Source: Pelagerythrobacter marensis (lineage in GTDB: Bacteria; Pseudomonadota; Alphaproteobacteria; Sphingomonadales; Sphingomonadaceae). From it: a DNA stretch of 64,000 bases. The DNA is taken from positions 248,001 through 312,000 of the forward strand of contig NZ_CP011805.1 in the NCBI RefSeq assembly GCF_001028625.1, read 5' to 3'. The notes under the pieces were generated by a model. It saw only the letters and a program-made list of their open reading frames with translations, was not told the DNA's origin and ran no database searches. Shown here in pieces: positions 9,057-18,119 of this stretch; positions within the stretch are counted from its first letter, which is position 1, and the number at the start of each line of letters is the position of its first letter. Made by a program: the position numbers and the translations under genes.

Positions 9057-9482
9057 TTATTCTCCGGCCAGATGCAGAACGACCTCGCGCCGGTGCGGCC
9101 GGGCGCGATGTTCGACCAGAAACAGGCCCTGCCATGTGCCGAGCGCCAGCCTGCCATCGACCACCGGAATCGAATGACTTGCGCCGGTCAGCGCGGTCTT
9201 GAGATGGGCGGGCATATCGTCCGGCCCCTCGTCATCGTGATCGTAATGCACCCCCTGGGGCGCGAGCCGGTCGAGCCAGCGCAGGATGTCCCCCTGGACC
9301 GCGCGCGCCGCGTTCTCGTTTATCAGCAGCGAGGCGGAAGTATGGCGGCAGAACGCAGTCAGCAGGCCGGTCCGCACGCCGGCGCCCGCCAGCCAGTCCG
9401 CGGCATCGGCGGTTATATCGTGCATGCCGGGGCCGGCGGTTTGGACAGCAAGCGTGGTGGCGAGATGGGGCATTGCCTCCAT
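9057..9482 (-). CDS. YjbQ (UPF0047) family protein
   Basis: 141 residues from the ATG at 9482; a second in-frame ATG at 9473 gives 138. The conserved block FCRHTSASLLINENA, the acidic HYDHDDEGPDDMPAHLK segment and the C-terminal GTWQGLFLVEHR identify the YjbQ family, whose E. coli member has weak thiamine-phosphate synthase activity in complementation tests. The physiological role here is unknown. The start is only 9 bp from the divergent alkB start at 9492, so the two translation signals nearly overlap. Confidence 0.9.
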   Translation of the reverse strand: MEAMPHLATTLAVQTAGPGMHDITADAADWLAGAGVRTGLLTAFCRHTSASLLINENAARAVQGDILRWLDRLAPQGVHYDHDDEGPDDMPAHLKTALTGASHSIPVVDGRLALGTWQGLFLVEHRARPHRREVVLHLAGE

Positions 9483-9491
9483 ATAGAGGCC

Positions 9492-10055
9492 ATGCCGCAG
9501 CAGATCGACCTTTTCGCCTCCACCCCCGTCGTTTCGGGACTGCGCATGGTGACAGATGCCGTCGATCCTGCGCTGGAACGCGCTCTGGAGCAACGGATCG
9601 ATGCAGCGCCCCTGCAACCGTTCCAGTTCGGCCAATGGCGCGGCAAGCGGCTGACGGCGAACTTCGGATCGGGATACGATTATCGGCGCGGCAGGGTTGC
9701 CGACGCGCCGCCGCTGCCGACATGGATCGAGGCGCTGCGCGAACGGCTGACTCCCCTTGTCGGTCGCGATTCGGGCGCGTTCGTTCAGGCCCTGCTGATC
9801 CGTTACGATCCGGGGGCCGGCATCGGCTGGCATCGCGACCGGCCGCAGTATGGCGAAGTGATCGGCCTGTCGCTCTCCGCGCCCGCCGTCCTGCGCCTTC
9901 GCCGCCGCACGAAAAACGGGTTCGAACGGCGCAAGGTCGAACTGCCGCCGCGCTCGCTCTATCTCCTGAGCGGAGAAGCGCGCACCGCGTGGGAGCATTC
10001 GATCGCGCCGATGGCCGTGACGCGCCGTTCGGTCACCTTGCGAACCCTGCGCTAG
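9492..10055 (+). CDS. AlkB-like 2-oxoglutarate/Fe(II) dioxygenase
   Basis: 187 residues, matching short bacterial AlkB homologues that oxidatively remove alkyl groups from nucleic-acid bases. Iron ligands are visible as WHRDRPQYG (His-x-Asp) and the distal His in AWEHSI. The 2-oxoglutarate-binding arginines are in RRSVTLRTLR at the C-terminus. The ATG at 9492 fits the start of homology (QQIDLF). The gene is divergent from yjbQ and its TAG overlaps the stop of the convergent TonB receptor gene (10052-10055). Confidence 0.9.
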   Translation: MPQQIDLFASTPVVSGLRMVTDAVDPALERALEQRIDAAPLQPFQFGQWRGKRLTANFGSGYDYRRGRVADAPPLPTWIEALRERLTPLVGRDSGAFVQALLIRYDPGAGIGWHRDRPQYGEVIGLSLSAPAVLRLRRRTKNGFERRKVELPPRSLYLLSGEARTAWEHSIAPMAVTRRSVTLRTLR

Positions 10056-12181
10056 AAGTCGACCGAAACCGACGCATTCACCGTTCGCGGGCGGCCCTGG
10101 AGCAGCGCGGCGCCGAAGCTGTCGAAGCCCGATGCCCAGTACCGCTTGTCGGCCACGTTATCGACCGTCAGGCGCAGCGTCACCGGCCTGTCTGCAGCCG
10201 CGAAGACATAGCGCGCGCCGAGATCGAACACGGTCCAGTCGTCGAGGCGCAGGGTGTTCGCGGCATCGGCCCACTGTTTGCCCGTGTGCGTCATGCGGCC
10301 GGTCAGGGTCAGGCCGGGCACGAACGGCGTGTCCCATTCCACATTGGCGTTGGCGGTAAAGCCGGGCACGCCGGCCACGTCCGCACCGCCTTCCAACCCG
10401 GCATCGATCGTGGAAAGGCCCGCGATCAGGCGCAGCCCTTCGACCGGTTCGCCGTTGACGGTGAACTCGATCCCGCGATGGCGCTGTTCGCCGATATAGC
10501 CGTAGCGCTGCGTGCCATCGCCATCCGTAATCGTGCCGTCGCCCGGCCGCTCGATCTGGTAGAACGCCAGCCCGGCGTAGAGGAACCGGCCCAGCGCCAG
10601 CTTCGCACCCGCTTCGTATTGCGTGGACTTGCGCGGGGCGAGCACTTCGCCGCGGTTAACCAGCGTATCCTCCAGCGGCGCGATGGCACCCTGCTGCAAC
10701 GCCTCGATCCGGTTGGCGTAGAGCGAGACGTAGGGCAACGGTTTGAACACCACGCCAACAACGGGGGTGATCGCGTCCTTGTCGTAAACGGTGTCGAGCT
10801 GTCCATTCGCGGCGAGATAATTTTCGACATGGATCGTCTGCATACGCAGGCCGCCGGTGATCAGGACACGGTCGTCCCACAGGCCGATCGTGTCGGATGC
10901 GAAGGCGCTCCACAGGCGGCTTTTGACGATCGGAAAGGGATCGCCAAGATCGCCGCCCGGGTTCCACGAAGCCACTGTCGATGGCGGCAGCGCCACCTGC
11001 GGTGTGTCGTACAGGTTGGTGGCGAAGCCATCCCGGAAATCGAAGGCATTGCGGTTGGTCTGCCAGGTCGCGCTGCCGCCGAAGTTGAATTCGTGCGTCA
11101 CCGTCTCGCCCAGGTTGACCCGAATGCCGGCCTCCGCCGCCTCGTTATTGTCGGTGCGCGGAACGACCAGCCCGGCCCCGGTGGCCGCGCCCGATGCCGC
11201 GTGGGTCAGGGTGATGCGGCTGTAGATGCCATCTTCACGCCCATCGCGCGCACCGGCGCGGGCATAGAGCAGCGCGTTGTCGGCAACATCCCATTCCAGG
11301 CTCAGCGTGCCGAACACGTCGCGCATTTCGGTATAAGTGAAATCCTGCGCGTAGTTCGCATCGGCTTGCGGCACGCGCGGGATCGCAGTCAGGTCCGCCC
11401 CCAGCGTCACCTTGGGCCGCAGCGAATCCACCCGGACGTTCTGATAGGCAAGATCGATTGCGGCACGGAAATTGCCGCCGTCGTAATCAATCGCGCCGCC
11501 GATCACCTGCGTCCGCCGATCCTCGCGCTCGACAGCGGTTTCGCCGTCGCGATAGGCGCCGTTGATGCGCAGGCCCCATTCGCCATTGTCGCCGAAGCGC
11601 CGCGAAACGTCGAAGCTGCCGCCGAAATGCGCGCCCGAGGTATAGCCGATCGTCGCGCGGGTCAGCGGATCGTAGCCGGCCCGTTTCAGCTCCAGGTTGA
11701 CCGCGCCCCCCAGCGACGATCCGCCCGGGGCGGCTCCGTTCAAAAATGCGCTCGCGCCGTTCAGCACCTGCACGCTATCGTAAAGCTCCGGCGCGACGAT
11801 CTGGCGCGGCGCCACGCCGTAGAGGCCGTTGACCCCGACATCGTCGCCGAACAGCGCAAACCCGCGGATCACGAACAGTTCTGATGCATTGCCGAAGCCG
11901 TAGCTGGTCCGCACGGTCGGGTCGTTGTCGAGCACTTCGCCCAGTGTCAGCGGCTGCTGGTTCAGGATCAGCGATTCGTCGAAACTGCGGATCGAGAAGG
12001 CGAGATCGGCCGCGTGCTTGTTGCCCAGCACGCCAGCATCGCCGCCATTGGTTATTTCGGTCGCATTCTCGCGCTGGGCGGTGACGACGATCTCGCTCGA
12101 TTCGTCCTGGGCCAGTGCCGGGGCGGCGGCCACCGCGCACAGGGCGAGGGCCGAAATCGTCGAAGTGCAACGAACAGTCAT
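10052..12181 (-). CDS. TonB-dependent siderophore-type receptor
   Basis: 709 residues from the ATG at 12181, chosen because it gives a clean signal peptide (MTVRCTSTISALALCAVAAA, cleavage after PALA). A TonB-box-like EIVVTAQR follows, then a plug domain (LGEVLDNDPTVRT, FVIRGFALFGDDVGVNGLYG) and a barrel with a terminal aromatic residue (SVSVDF). This is the architecture of FhuE/FpvA-like siderophore receptors, without an N-terminal STN domain. It lies 1 bp downstream of a small membrane protein and a PepSY membrane protein in one operon, a context typical of ferric-siderophore uptake. The ligand cannot be assigned. Confidence 0.92.
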   Translation of the reverse strand: MTVRCTSTISALALCAVAAAPALAQDESSEIVVTAQRENATEITNGGDAGVLGNKHAADLAFSIRSFDESLILNQQPLTLGEVLDNDPTVRTSYGFGNASELFVIRGFALFGDDVGVNGLYGVAPRQIVAPELYDSVQVLNGASAFLNGAAPGGSSLGGAVNLELKRAGYDPLTRATIGYTSGAHFGGSFDVSRRFGDNGEWGLRINGAYRDGETAVEREDRRTQVIGGAIDYDGGNFRAAIDLAYQNVRVDSLRPKVTLGADLTAIPRVPQADANYAQDFTYTEMRDVFGTLSLEWDVADNALLYARAGARDGREDGIYSRITLTHAASGAATGAGLVVPRTDNNEAAEAGIRVNLGETVTHEFNFGGSATWQTNRNAFDFRDGFATNLYDTPQVALPPSTVASWNPGGDLGDPFPIVKSRLWSAFASDTIGLWDDRVLITGGLRMQTIHVENYLAANGQLDTVYDKDAITPVVGVVFKPLPYVSLYANRIEALQQGAIAPLEDTLVNRGEVLAPRKSTQYEAGAKLALGRFLYAGLAFYQIERPGDGTITDGDGTQRYGYIGEQRHRGIEFTVNGEPVEGLRLIAGLSTIDAGLEGGADVAGVPGFTANANVEWDTPFVPGLTLTGRMTHTGKQWADAANTLRLDDWTVFDLGARYVFAAADRPVTLRLTVDNVADKRYWASGFDSFGAALLQGRPRTVNASVSVDF

Positions 12182-12182
12182 G

Positions 12183-12407
12183 TCAGGTCTTTCTGTATCT
12201 GGAAGGCAGCCCGCGTCGGCGCCAGGCCGCGCCGATGGCAAGAAGGGGAAGCGAAAGGAGCAGCCAGGCGATCAGATCGCGCGGGCCGTCTCCGGTAAGG
12301 CCGAGCGCGAGGCCCGCCGCACTGGCGACGAAAATCGCCGCCGGAATTGCGAATACCCGGATGGCGGAGTGCCGCGTCCGGTATCGCAGGGCCGGTGCCG
12401 GCTTCAT
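12183..12407 (-). CDS. small two-helix membrane protein of the iron-uptake operon
   Basis: 74 residues with two hydrophobic segments (about 17-36 and 46-63) and basic termini (RRRGLPSRYRK). The ATG at 12407 overlaps the PepSY gene stop as ATGA, and the stop is 1 bp from the receptor start. Both point to a real, translated gene between two iron-uptake genes. It has no recognised domain; an accessory to the PepSY protein is the simplest idea. Confidence 0.7.
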   Translation of the reverse strand: MKPAPALRYRTRHSAIRVFAIPAAIFVASAAGLALGLTGDGPRDLIAWLLLSLPLLAIGAAWRRRGLPSRYRKT

Positions 12408-13558
12408 GACAGACGCCCTTCCGCCCCGCCGTCGATTTCCGCCACGCGGCGTTCGATCGCGCCGGGGCTGCGCCGCCACCACAGCAACACGCCTGTCCAC
12501 AGGACCCAGATCGTGACGAGCGTCAGCAGGGCCCAGACGATCTTGAGCGGCAAGCCGCCGTAGTCGCCGAAGTGCAGCGGTTTGGACATCATCAGCGCCT
12601 GGTTCAACGCGGGCATGGCGCGCGCGTCGACCAATGTTCCGTCTTCCGCATCGATCAGAGCGGGGGTGAGCAGGCTCTGTGTCAGGGGCCGGTCGCCTTG
12701 GAAGAACACGGCGTAGTGGCGCGCCGTGCTCCATCCGCCGCCGGGGAAGGCGATGAACTGCGGGCTGCGGCCGGGCAGCACGGCCTGCGCTTCGGTCAGC
12801 GCGGCATCAAGCGAGCTGTAGTCGGCCGGCGCGACCGCTTCGGCGCCGCCGTGTTCGGCGGTCATCGCGGCAAGCTCGCCTTCGCGCCATGCGTCGGTCA
12901 GCGGATCGGCGAAGGCGTTGATCATGCCGGTGCCGCCGACGACAAGCGCCCAGGCGAGGACGACGATGCCGGCGAGGTTGTGCTGGTCCAGCCGGCCCAC
13001 GCGGCGGCTGCGATCCAGCCGGAGCGCCCCGAACCGCAGTCGCCGCATGAACGGCGCGTAGAGCACCGTGCCGGAAACCAGCGCGACCACGAAGAGCGCG
13101 CCCATCGCGCCGAGGAACCACATGCCCGGCTGGCCGAGGAACATGTCGATGTGGAGCTGAAGGAGGAAGTCCATCACGCCGCCGCCCGGTGCAGGGCCGA
13201 GCGATTGCCCGGTCGCCCGGTCGAAGAACAGCAGGGTCATGTCCTCTCCTGCGGCGTCGGGCGTGGGGCCGGTGGTGACGGTCAGCAGCGGGCTTTCCTG
13301 GCTGAAGGCCATGAACAGCGGGACCTCGCCCGGCCGTTCGGCCAGCGCCGTCTCCACCATCGTATCGAGCGCAACCCCGCCTTCCGCCGAAGGCGCGCCG
13401 GGCAGGGCGGTTTCGTAATCGACCCCCTCCAGCGCCTCGATCTCGTCATGGAAGATCAGCGGCAGCCCGGTCACGCACAGCATGAGGAGGAACACCGTGG
13501 GCACGATGCTGCTCCACTTGTGGATCAGATACCAGGCACGGATGGTGCTGCGCTGCAT
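12404..13558 (-). CDS. PepSY-associated transmembrane (PiuB-like) protein
   Basis: 384 residues. An N-terminal RAWYLIHKWSSIVPTVFLL segment with a conserved His and membrane helix is followed by a periplasmic PepSY-like region, the HIDMFLGQPGMWFLGAMG helix, an LDQHNLAGIVV helix with conserved His, and a C-terminal FGDYGGLPLKIVWALLT helix. PiuB-type proteins are inner-membrane flavo/haem-associated proteins thought to reduce or handle iron released from siderophores. Gene order PepSY, small membrane protein, receptor, with 4-bp and 1-bp junctions, supports one iron-uptake transcript. Confidence 0.9.
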   Translation of the reverse strand: MQRSTIRAWYLIHKWSSIVPTVFLLMLCVTGLPLIFHDEIEALEGVDYETALPGAPSAEGGVALDTMVETALAERPGEVPLFMAFSQESPLLTVTTGPTPDAAGEDMTLLFFDRATGQSLGPAPGGGVMDFLLQLHIDMFLGQPGMWFLGAMGALFVVALVSGTVLYAPFMRRLRFGALRLDRSRRVGRLDQHNLAGIVVLAWALVVGGTGMINAFADPLTDAWREGELAAMTAEHGGAEAVAPADYSSLDAALTEAQAVLPGRSPQFIAFPGGGWSTARHYAVFFQGDRPLTQSLLTPALIDAEDGTLVDARAMPALNQALMMSKPLHFGDYGGLPLKIVWALLTLVTIWVLWTGVLLWWRRSPGAIERRVAEIDGGAEGRLS

Positions 13559-13604
13559 GGCCCGCGCTTATGTCGAGGCATGAAGAAGGTCAATGATAGG
13601 CATT

Positions 13605-13629
13605 TGCAATAACGACGCGTGCAATAACG
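13605..13629. promoter_or_regulatory. direct repeat upstream of iron-uptake operon
   Basis: TGCAATAACG occurs twice, at 13605-13614 and 13620-13629, a 15-bp period, 47-71 bp upstream of the PepSY gene start. It could be a regulator or iron-responsive site; no good Fur palindrome was seen. The rest of the 13559-13917 gap has no supported gene. Confidence 0.3.
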
Positions 13630-13917
13630 GCGCCTGGATGAAGGGCACCGACAGGCGCGGGATCAAACGATTTTCCTACAGGCCGATCGCTTGATAGCGT
13701 CCGCGGCGATTGCCGATTCGTCCGGTCTTCAGGCTCTTTCCCAGCGTCGATAGTCGCCCCTGAGATGGGCGCATGTGCCAATGCGGGGGCATTTTCTCGC
13801 CGTGAATCCCTGTCCGTCCGTCTGTGCAGGTGGGCCGAATAGTAAGGAATAACAATTGGCTGCCGGCGAAAGGCGAAAGTTACACGGTGTCGCCTTTGTC
13901 ACCCGGATCGGGATGAT

Positions 13918-15309
13918 TCAGGCCGGTGCGGCGTAGAGATCGTGCGCGTCGGCATCTTCCACCACGACATCGACGAAATCGCCCGCCCGAAGATCGGCGG
14001 ACACGTTGCGCAGGAACACCTGGCCATCGATTTCCGGCGCGTCGGCCTGGCTGCGGGCGGTGGCCCCGATATCGCCGTCCTCGTCCGGCTCGCCCACTTC
14101 GTCCACGATTACCGGCAGGGTGCGGCCGACCTTGGCCGCGAGGCGGGCCGTGCTGATCCGCTCGGTCACTTCCATCAGCCGGGCGTAGCGTTCTTCCTTC
14201 ACGGCCTCGGGCACCGGATCGGGCAGGGCATTGGCGGCGGCCCCTTCGACCGGTTCGAACCGGAACGCGCCGACCCGGTCGAGCTGCGCTTCCTCCAGCC
14301 AGTCGAGCAGGTAGCGGAAATCTTCTTCCGTCTCGCCGGGGAAGCCGACGACGAAGCTCGACCGGATCGTCAGGTCCGGCGCGATCCGGCGCCATTCACG
14401 GATGCGTTCCAGCACGCGCGCTTCGTTCGCCGGGCGCTTCATCGCCTTCAGCACGCGCGGCGCGGCATGTTGAAAGGGGATGTCGAGATAGGGGGTCAGC
14501 AGGCCATCGGCCATCAGCGGGATAACCGCATCGACGTGGGGGTAGGGATAGACGTAGTGCAGCCGCACCCAGGGCACGTCGCCTTCCGGTGTGCGCAGCG
14601 CGCCCAGTTCGCGCGCCAGATCGGTCATGTGCGCGCGCACTTCCCGCCCGTGCCACTGGCGCGGTTCGTGGCGCGTGTCGACGCCGTAGGCCGAAGTATC
14701 CTGGCTGATGACCAGAAGTTCCTTCGTGCCCGCGGCCACCAGCTTTTCCGCTTCGCGCAGAACGGCATCCACCCGGCGGCTGGCCAGCTTCCCGCGCAAC
14801 TGCGGGATGATGCAGAAGGCGCAGGAATGGTTGCACCCTTCGGAAATCTTCAGATAGCCGTAATGCCGCGGGGTGAGCTTCAGCCCGGCCTCGTCGAAAG
14901 CAGCCTGGGGAATCAGGTCGACGTAGGGGCCCTGGGATGGCGGCGCGGCTTCGTGCACTGCCTCCACCACGTCTTCATACTGGTGGGCGCCGGTCACTGC
15001 CAGAACGGAAGGGTGCGCGGCGCGGATCGCCTCGGCATCTTCCCCCATGCAGCCGGTCACGATCACGCGACCGTTTTCGGCAATCGCTTCGCCGATCGCG
15101 GCCAGGCTTTCTTCCTTGGCGCTGTCGAGGAAGCCGCAGGTATTGACCAGCACGACGTCGGCGCCGGCGTAATCGGCGCTCATCGCGTAGCCATCGGCGC
15201 GCAGGCGGGTAAGGATGCGTTCGCTATCGACGAGCGCCTTGGGACAGCCGAGGCTGACCATCCCGATCTTCTTCTGATCGGGAATCGACGGGGTGGCGTT
15301 GGTGGACAT
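13918..15309 (-). CDS. rimO: ribosomal protein S12 methylthiotransferase RimO
   Basis: Radical-SAM enzyme that adds a methylthio group to an aspartate of ribosomal protein S12. 463 residues. The N-terminal MTTase domain has cysteines in SLGCPKALVDSER, VNTCGFLDSAK and VTGCMGED, which hold the auxiliary cluster. The radical-SAM motif CNHSCAFC (C-x3-C-x2-C) follows near residue 160, with a C-terminal TRAM domain. The GCPKALVD variant distinguishes RimO from the tRNA enzyme MiaB. It is divergent from the DUF1761 gene at 15379. Confidence 0.96.
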   Translation of the reverse strand: MSTNATPSIPDQKKIGMVSLGCPKALVDSERILTRLRADGYAMSADYAGADVVLVNTCGFLDSAKEESLAAIGEAIAENGRVIVTGCMGEDAEAIRAAHPSVLAVTGAHQYEDVVEAVHEAAPPSQGPYVDLIPQAAFDEAGLKLTPRHYGYLKISEGCNHSCAFCIIPQLRGKLASRRVDAVLREAEKLVAAGTKELLVISQDTSAYGVDTRHEPRQWHGREVRAHMTDLARELGALRTPEGDVPWVRLHYVYPYPHVDAVIPLMADGLLTPYLDIPFQHAAPRVLKAMKRPANEARVLERIREWRRIAPDLTIRSSFVVGFPGETEEDFRYLLDWLEEAQLDRVGAFRFEPVEGAAANALPDPVPEAVKEERYARLMEVTERISTARLAAKVGRTLPVIVDEVGEPDEDGDIGATARSQADAPEIDGQVFLRNVSADLRAGDFVDVVVEDADAHDLYAAPA

Positions 15310-15378
15310 TGCGCCGCGCCCCTACACCTACGCGACACTTTACGCTAGCAGGGAGCATAAACGAAGGAGAAGGCACCT

Positions 15379-15789
15379 TTGGGTCCGGTAAACTGGATTG
15401 CCGTAATCCTGGCCACGCTGGCCGCGGGTCTGCTCGCGCTCGGCTGGTTCGGGCCGATTTTCGGAATGGCCAAGGCGCGCGAAGTCGCCGCCGGCAAGAT
15501 CGCCGTCCGGCGCAGGCCGGAACGGGTGGTGGCGATCACAGGCGGCCTGCTGTTCCTGAGCGCAGCGATGATGGGGCACATGTTCGCCCGCGTCGGCGGG
15601 GCTACGCTGGAGGGCAAGCCGTGGCTCTTTTTCATGATGTCGGGCGGGCTGGCGGGTGCCTTCGTCATTCCGGCGCTGCTGATCAGCTACAGCCATATCC
15701 AGGTGCCCACGCGGGTCGCGCTGATCGACGCGGGGTACTGGCTGGCGGCCTATCTGGCGATGGGGGGCGTGTTCTGGCTGTTGGGATAG
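15379..15789 (+). CDS. DUF1761 membrane protein (first of a pair)
   Basis: 136 residues with four hydrophobic segments and the DUF1761 pattern: an N-terminal NWIAVILATLAAGLLALGWFGP helix and a C-terminal IDAGYWLAAYLAMGG. Function is unknown for the family. The TTG at 15379 is preceded by AAGGAGA at a suitable distance, which supports this rare start codon. A paralogue lies 54 bp downstream. Confidence 0.8.
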   Translation: MGPVNWIAVILATLAAGLLALGWFGPIFGMAKAREVAAGKIAVRRRPERVVAITGGLLFLSAAMMGHMFARVGGATLEGKPWLFFMMSGGLAGAFVIPALLISYSHIQVPTRVALIDAGYWLAAYLAMGGVFWLLG

Positions 15790-15843
15790 CTTTGGGGTAA
15801 ACCGGCACCGGGTCGCGCCTCTGACAAGGGGGAGGGACAAGCA

Positions 15844-16251
15844 ATGCTGTTCGAACTCAACTGGCTGGCAGTGGTGCTGGCGGCGCTGGCGGGATTTGTC
15901 GTCGGCGGGATCTGGTACGGCCCCATCATGGGCAAGCGCTGGATGGGCGCGGTGGGGATCACCGAAGACCAGATCAAACAGGGCAACATGCCGCTGATCT
16001 ATGGCGGCGCATTCGCGTTCTCGCTGGTGGCGAGCTGGACGCTGGCCCACACGTTCGCGACATATGGGCAGGACCTGTCCGTGTTCATCAAGGTGTTGAC
16101 CGCATTCGGCGTTGCGCTGGGATTCATCGTTCCCGCGATCGGGACGAATTACCTGTTCTCGCAGAAATCGAAGGTGCTGTTCTTCATCGACGCGGGATAC
16201 TGGCTGCTGTTCTATATCGCGATGGGCCTCGTCCACGCCTATCTGCGCTGA
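15844..16251 (+). CDS. DUF1761 membrane protein (second of a pair)
   Basis: 135 residues. It shares the helix pattern and the ends (NWLAVVLAALAGFVVGG, FFIDAGYWLLFYIAMG) with the preceding gene, so the pair is a diverged tandem duplication. GGGAGG lies shortly upstream of the ATG. Its stop is 15 bp from the stop of the convergent channel gene. Function is unknown. Confidence 0.88.
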   Translation: MLFELNWLAVVLAALAGFVVGGIWYGPIMGKRWMGAVGITEDQIKQGNMPLIYGGAFAFSLVASWTLAHTFATYGQDLSVFIKVLTAFGVALGFIVPAIGTNYLFSQKSKVLFFIDAGYWLLFYIAMGLVHAYLR

Positions 16252-16266
16252 CGGGGCGGTTGCCGG

Positions 16267-17343
16267 TCAGCTTTCGCTGTCGGTGGTCGGCCGAATTTCG
16301 ACGATGATGTCGCCTGCGCGCAACGTGCCGGCCTCGTCTTCCCAGAACCCGCAGGCCCCGCCGTTGCGATAGATGCGCAGTCCGCGCCCACCCGTTGCCA
16401 GTTGGTCGAGCGGCTTGCCGATTTCTTCGGGCAGGACGGCGCGTTCGATCAGGTGAACCCGCCCGGTGACGGAAGCGAGATCGGCCATATATTCGGCGAT
16501 ATGCGTCCCCTGCGCACTGCCGGCGAGGAGCAGACCGGTGAAGCGCACCGGATTGATGACGTTGTCCGCCCCGGCCTGCCGCGCGAGCACTTCGTTGTCG
16601 GCGGCGCGAACGACCACGCTGATGGGAAGTTTCGGCGCCAGATGCCGCACGGTCAGGACGATCAGAATCGATGCATCGTCGCGCCCGGCCGAAACGAGCA
16701 CCGTCTGCGCCTCCGTAATGCGAACCGCCATCAGGCTTTCGTCGCGGGTCGCGTCGGCCGCCATGACATTGCAGCCGAGCGTTTCGGCTTCCGCCAGACG
16801 TTCCTCTCGCGTGTCCATGACGACGATATCGCTCGGGTCGGTGCCGCGCTCGATCAGTTCGTTGACGGCTTCGGAGCCGGAGACACCGAAGCCGAGAACG
16901 ACGACGTGGTCGGACAGCTTTTCCTGGATGCGGGCCATGCGCCATTTCTCCCAGCTGCGCCTGATGATGAAGTGATACGCCGCGCCGACGAAGATGAAGA
17001 TCACGGCGAAACGGATGGGGGTCACGATGACGGCTTCGACCAGACGCGCGCGATCGCTGATCGGGGCGATGTCGCCGAAACCGGTCGTGGTGATGGAAAT
17101 CATGGTGAAATAGACGACGTCGAGGAAGGATACCTCGCCGTCCAGATTGTCGACCAGCCCCTCGCGATCCCACCAGTGGATCATGATCACGAGGAAGACG
17201 AGCGACAGTGCCAGGCCAAGGCGGATGAACAGATCGGCCCAGACCGGCACCTTGAGCGCGCGCCGAAGCGGCTGAAAACGCTGCGTGCGGTTGGCGGTCC
17301 TGTGCCGGCGCCCGTGATTGCGCGGAAGGCGCCCCCAGATCAC
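16267..17343 (-). CDS. two-helix potassium channel with RCK/TrkA-N domain
   Basis: 358 residues. Two inner-membrane helices flank a pore loop with selectivity filter TTTGFGD (about residues 84-90), followed by a cytoplasmic Rossmann RCK domain beginning HVVVLGFGVSGSEAV and a C-terminal TrkA-C-like part. Such proteins are ligand-gated K+ channels or K+-selective pores. The filter has GFG rather than GYG, a tolerated variant. Its ATG overlaps the stop of the LysM/M23 gene as ATGA, placing it last in the serS-surE-LysM operon. Confidence 0.93.
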   Translation of the reverse strand: MIWGRLPRNHGRRHRTANRTQRFQPLRRALKVPVWADLFIRLGLALSLVFLVIMIHWWDREGLVDNLDGEVSFLDVVYFTMISITTTGFGDIAPISDRARLVEAVIVTPIRFAVIFIFVGAAYHFIIRRSWEKWRMARIQEKLSDHVVVLGFGVSGSEAVNELIERGTDPSDIVVMDTREERLAEAETLGCNVMAADATRDESLMAVRITEAQTVLVSAGRDDASILIVLTVRHLAPKLPISVVVRAADNEVLARQAGADNVINPVRFTGLLLAGSAQGTHIAEYMADLASVTGRVHLIERAVLPEEIGKPLDQLATGGRGLRIYRNGGACGFWEDEAGTLRAGDIIVEIRPTTDSES

Positions 17344-18119
17344 GAACCGGGCTTTCCGCGGAAATGCTCCTGCGGATCGAGCTTGCGGCTGCCCTTGCGG
17401 ATTTCGAAATGCAGTTCGGGTGCCTCGGCATCGCCGGAAGCGCCGGCGATGCCGATCCGCTCCCCGCTCTTGACCACATCGCCGGTCTTCACCGTTACCC
17501 TGCCCAGATGGGCATAGGCGCTGCGCCAGCCGTTGCCGTGGTCGATCACCACCAGTCGCCCGAACCGTGGGGCGTCCCTGCGCGCTTCCACCACGGTCCC
17601 GCTGGCTGCGGCACGGATCATGTCGCCGGACCGGACGGCGTAATCGATCCCGTCATGCCCGCCGCCATCGGCGCGCAGAGCATATCCCAGACGCACCCGG
17701 CCATCGTGCGGCGGCCGGAAATAGGGCTTTGCCGGCGCGGCGGCGACAGGGGGCGGGGACTTGAGCACGGCGGGAATGATCAGCCGCTGGCCAGGCCGAA
17801 TGCGGTAGGGCGCCTCCAGCCCATTGGCGACGGCAATCGTGGCGAACGGCACGCCGTGGCGCACGGCGATGGCGAAGCCGGTGTCGCCCGGTTTGACGGT
17901 GTACGTCCGCTGTCGCGGTATCGCCAGGGTCTGGCCCTGCTGGACCACGTAGGGTTCGCGCAGGCCATTCGCGGCGGCAATGACCGAGGCGGGCACGCCT
18001 GCCCGGTTCGCGATGCCGCCCAATGTCTCCCCTTCCGCCACGACGTGTTCGGTTTCCGTCGCCGGGTCGCCCGCAGCGATCAGCAGCGGCAGGGCAAGGA
18101 TCAGGGCGAGGCGTTTCAT
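17340..18119 (-). CDS. LysM-LytM (M23-like) protein, probable NlpD-type amidase activator
   Basis: 259 residues. A signal peptide (MKRLALILALPLLIAAGDP) is followed by two LysM peptidoglycan-binding repeats (about 27-70 and 72-115) and a C-terminal LytM fold. The metal-ligand motif HDGID is present, but the HxH motif reads ELHFEIR: the first His is replaced by Glu. EnvC/NlpD-type factors have degenerate sites and activate cell-wall amidases rather than cut peptidoglycan, so that role is more likely. Position directly downstream of surE resembles the classical surE-nlpD arrangement. It overlaps both neighbours by 4 bp. Confidence 0.9.
   Translation of the reverse strand: MKRLALILALPLLIAAGDPATETEHVVAEGETLGGIANRAGVPASVIAAANGLREPYVVQQGQTLAIPRQRTYTVKPGDTGFAIAVRHGVPFATIAVANGLEAPYRIRPGQRLIIPAVLKSPPPVAAAPAKPYFRPPHDGRVRLGYALRADGGGHDGIDYAVRSGDMIRAAASGTVVEARRDAPRFGRLVVIDHGNGWRSAYAHLGRVTVKTGDVVKSGERIGIAGASGDAEAPELHFEIRKGSRKLDPQEHFRGKPGS

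Noticed and set aside
13559..13640. Possible Fur box before the PepSY gene
   Set aside because: Only weak matches to the GATAAT-type palindrome; the direct repeat is the better supported signal.
13590..13781. 63-codon open frame in the gap before the iron-uptake operon
   Set aside because: No start signal or similarity; spans the repeat-containing upstream region of the operon.
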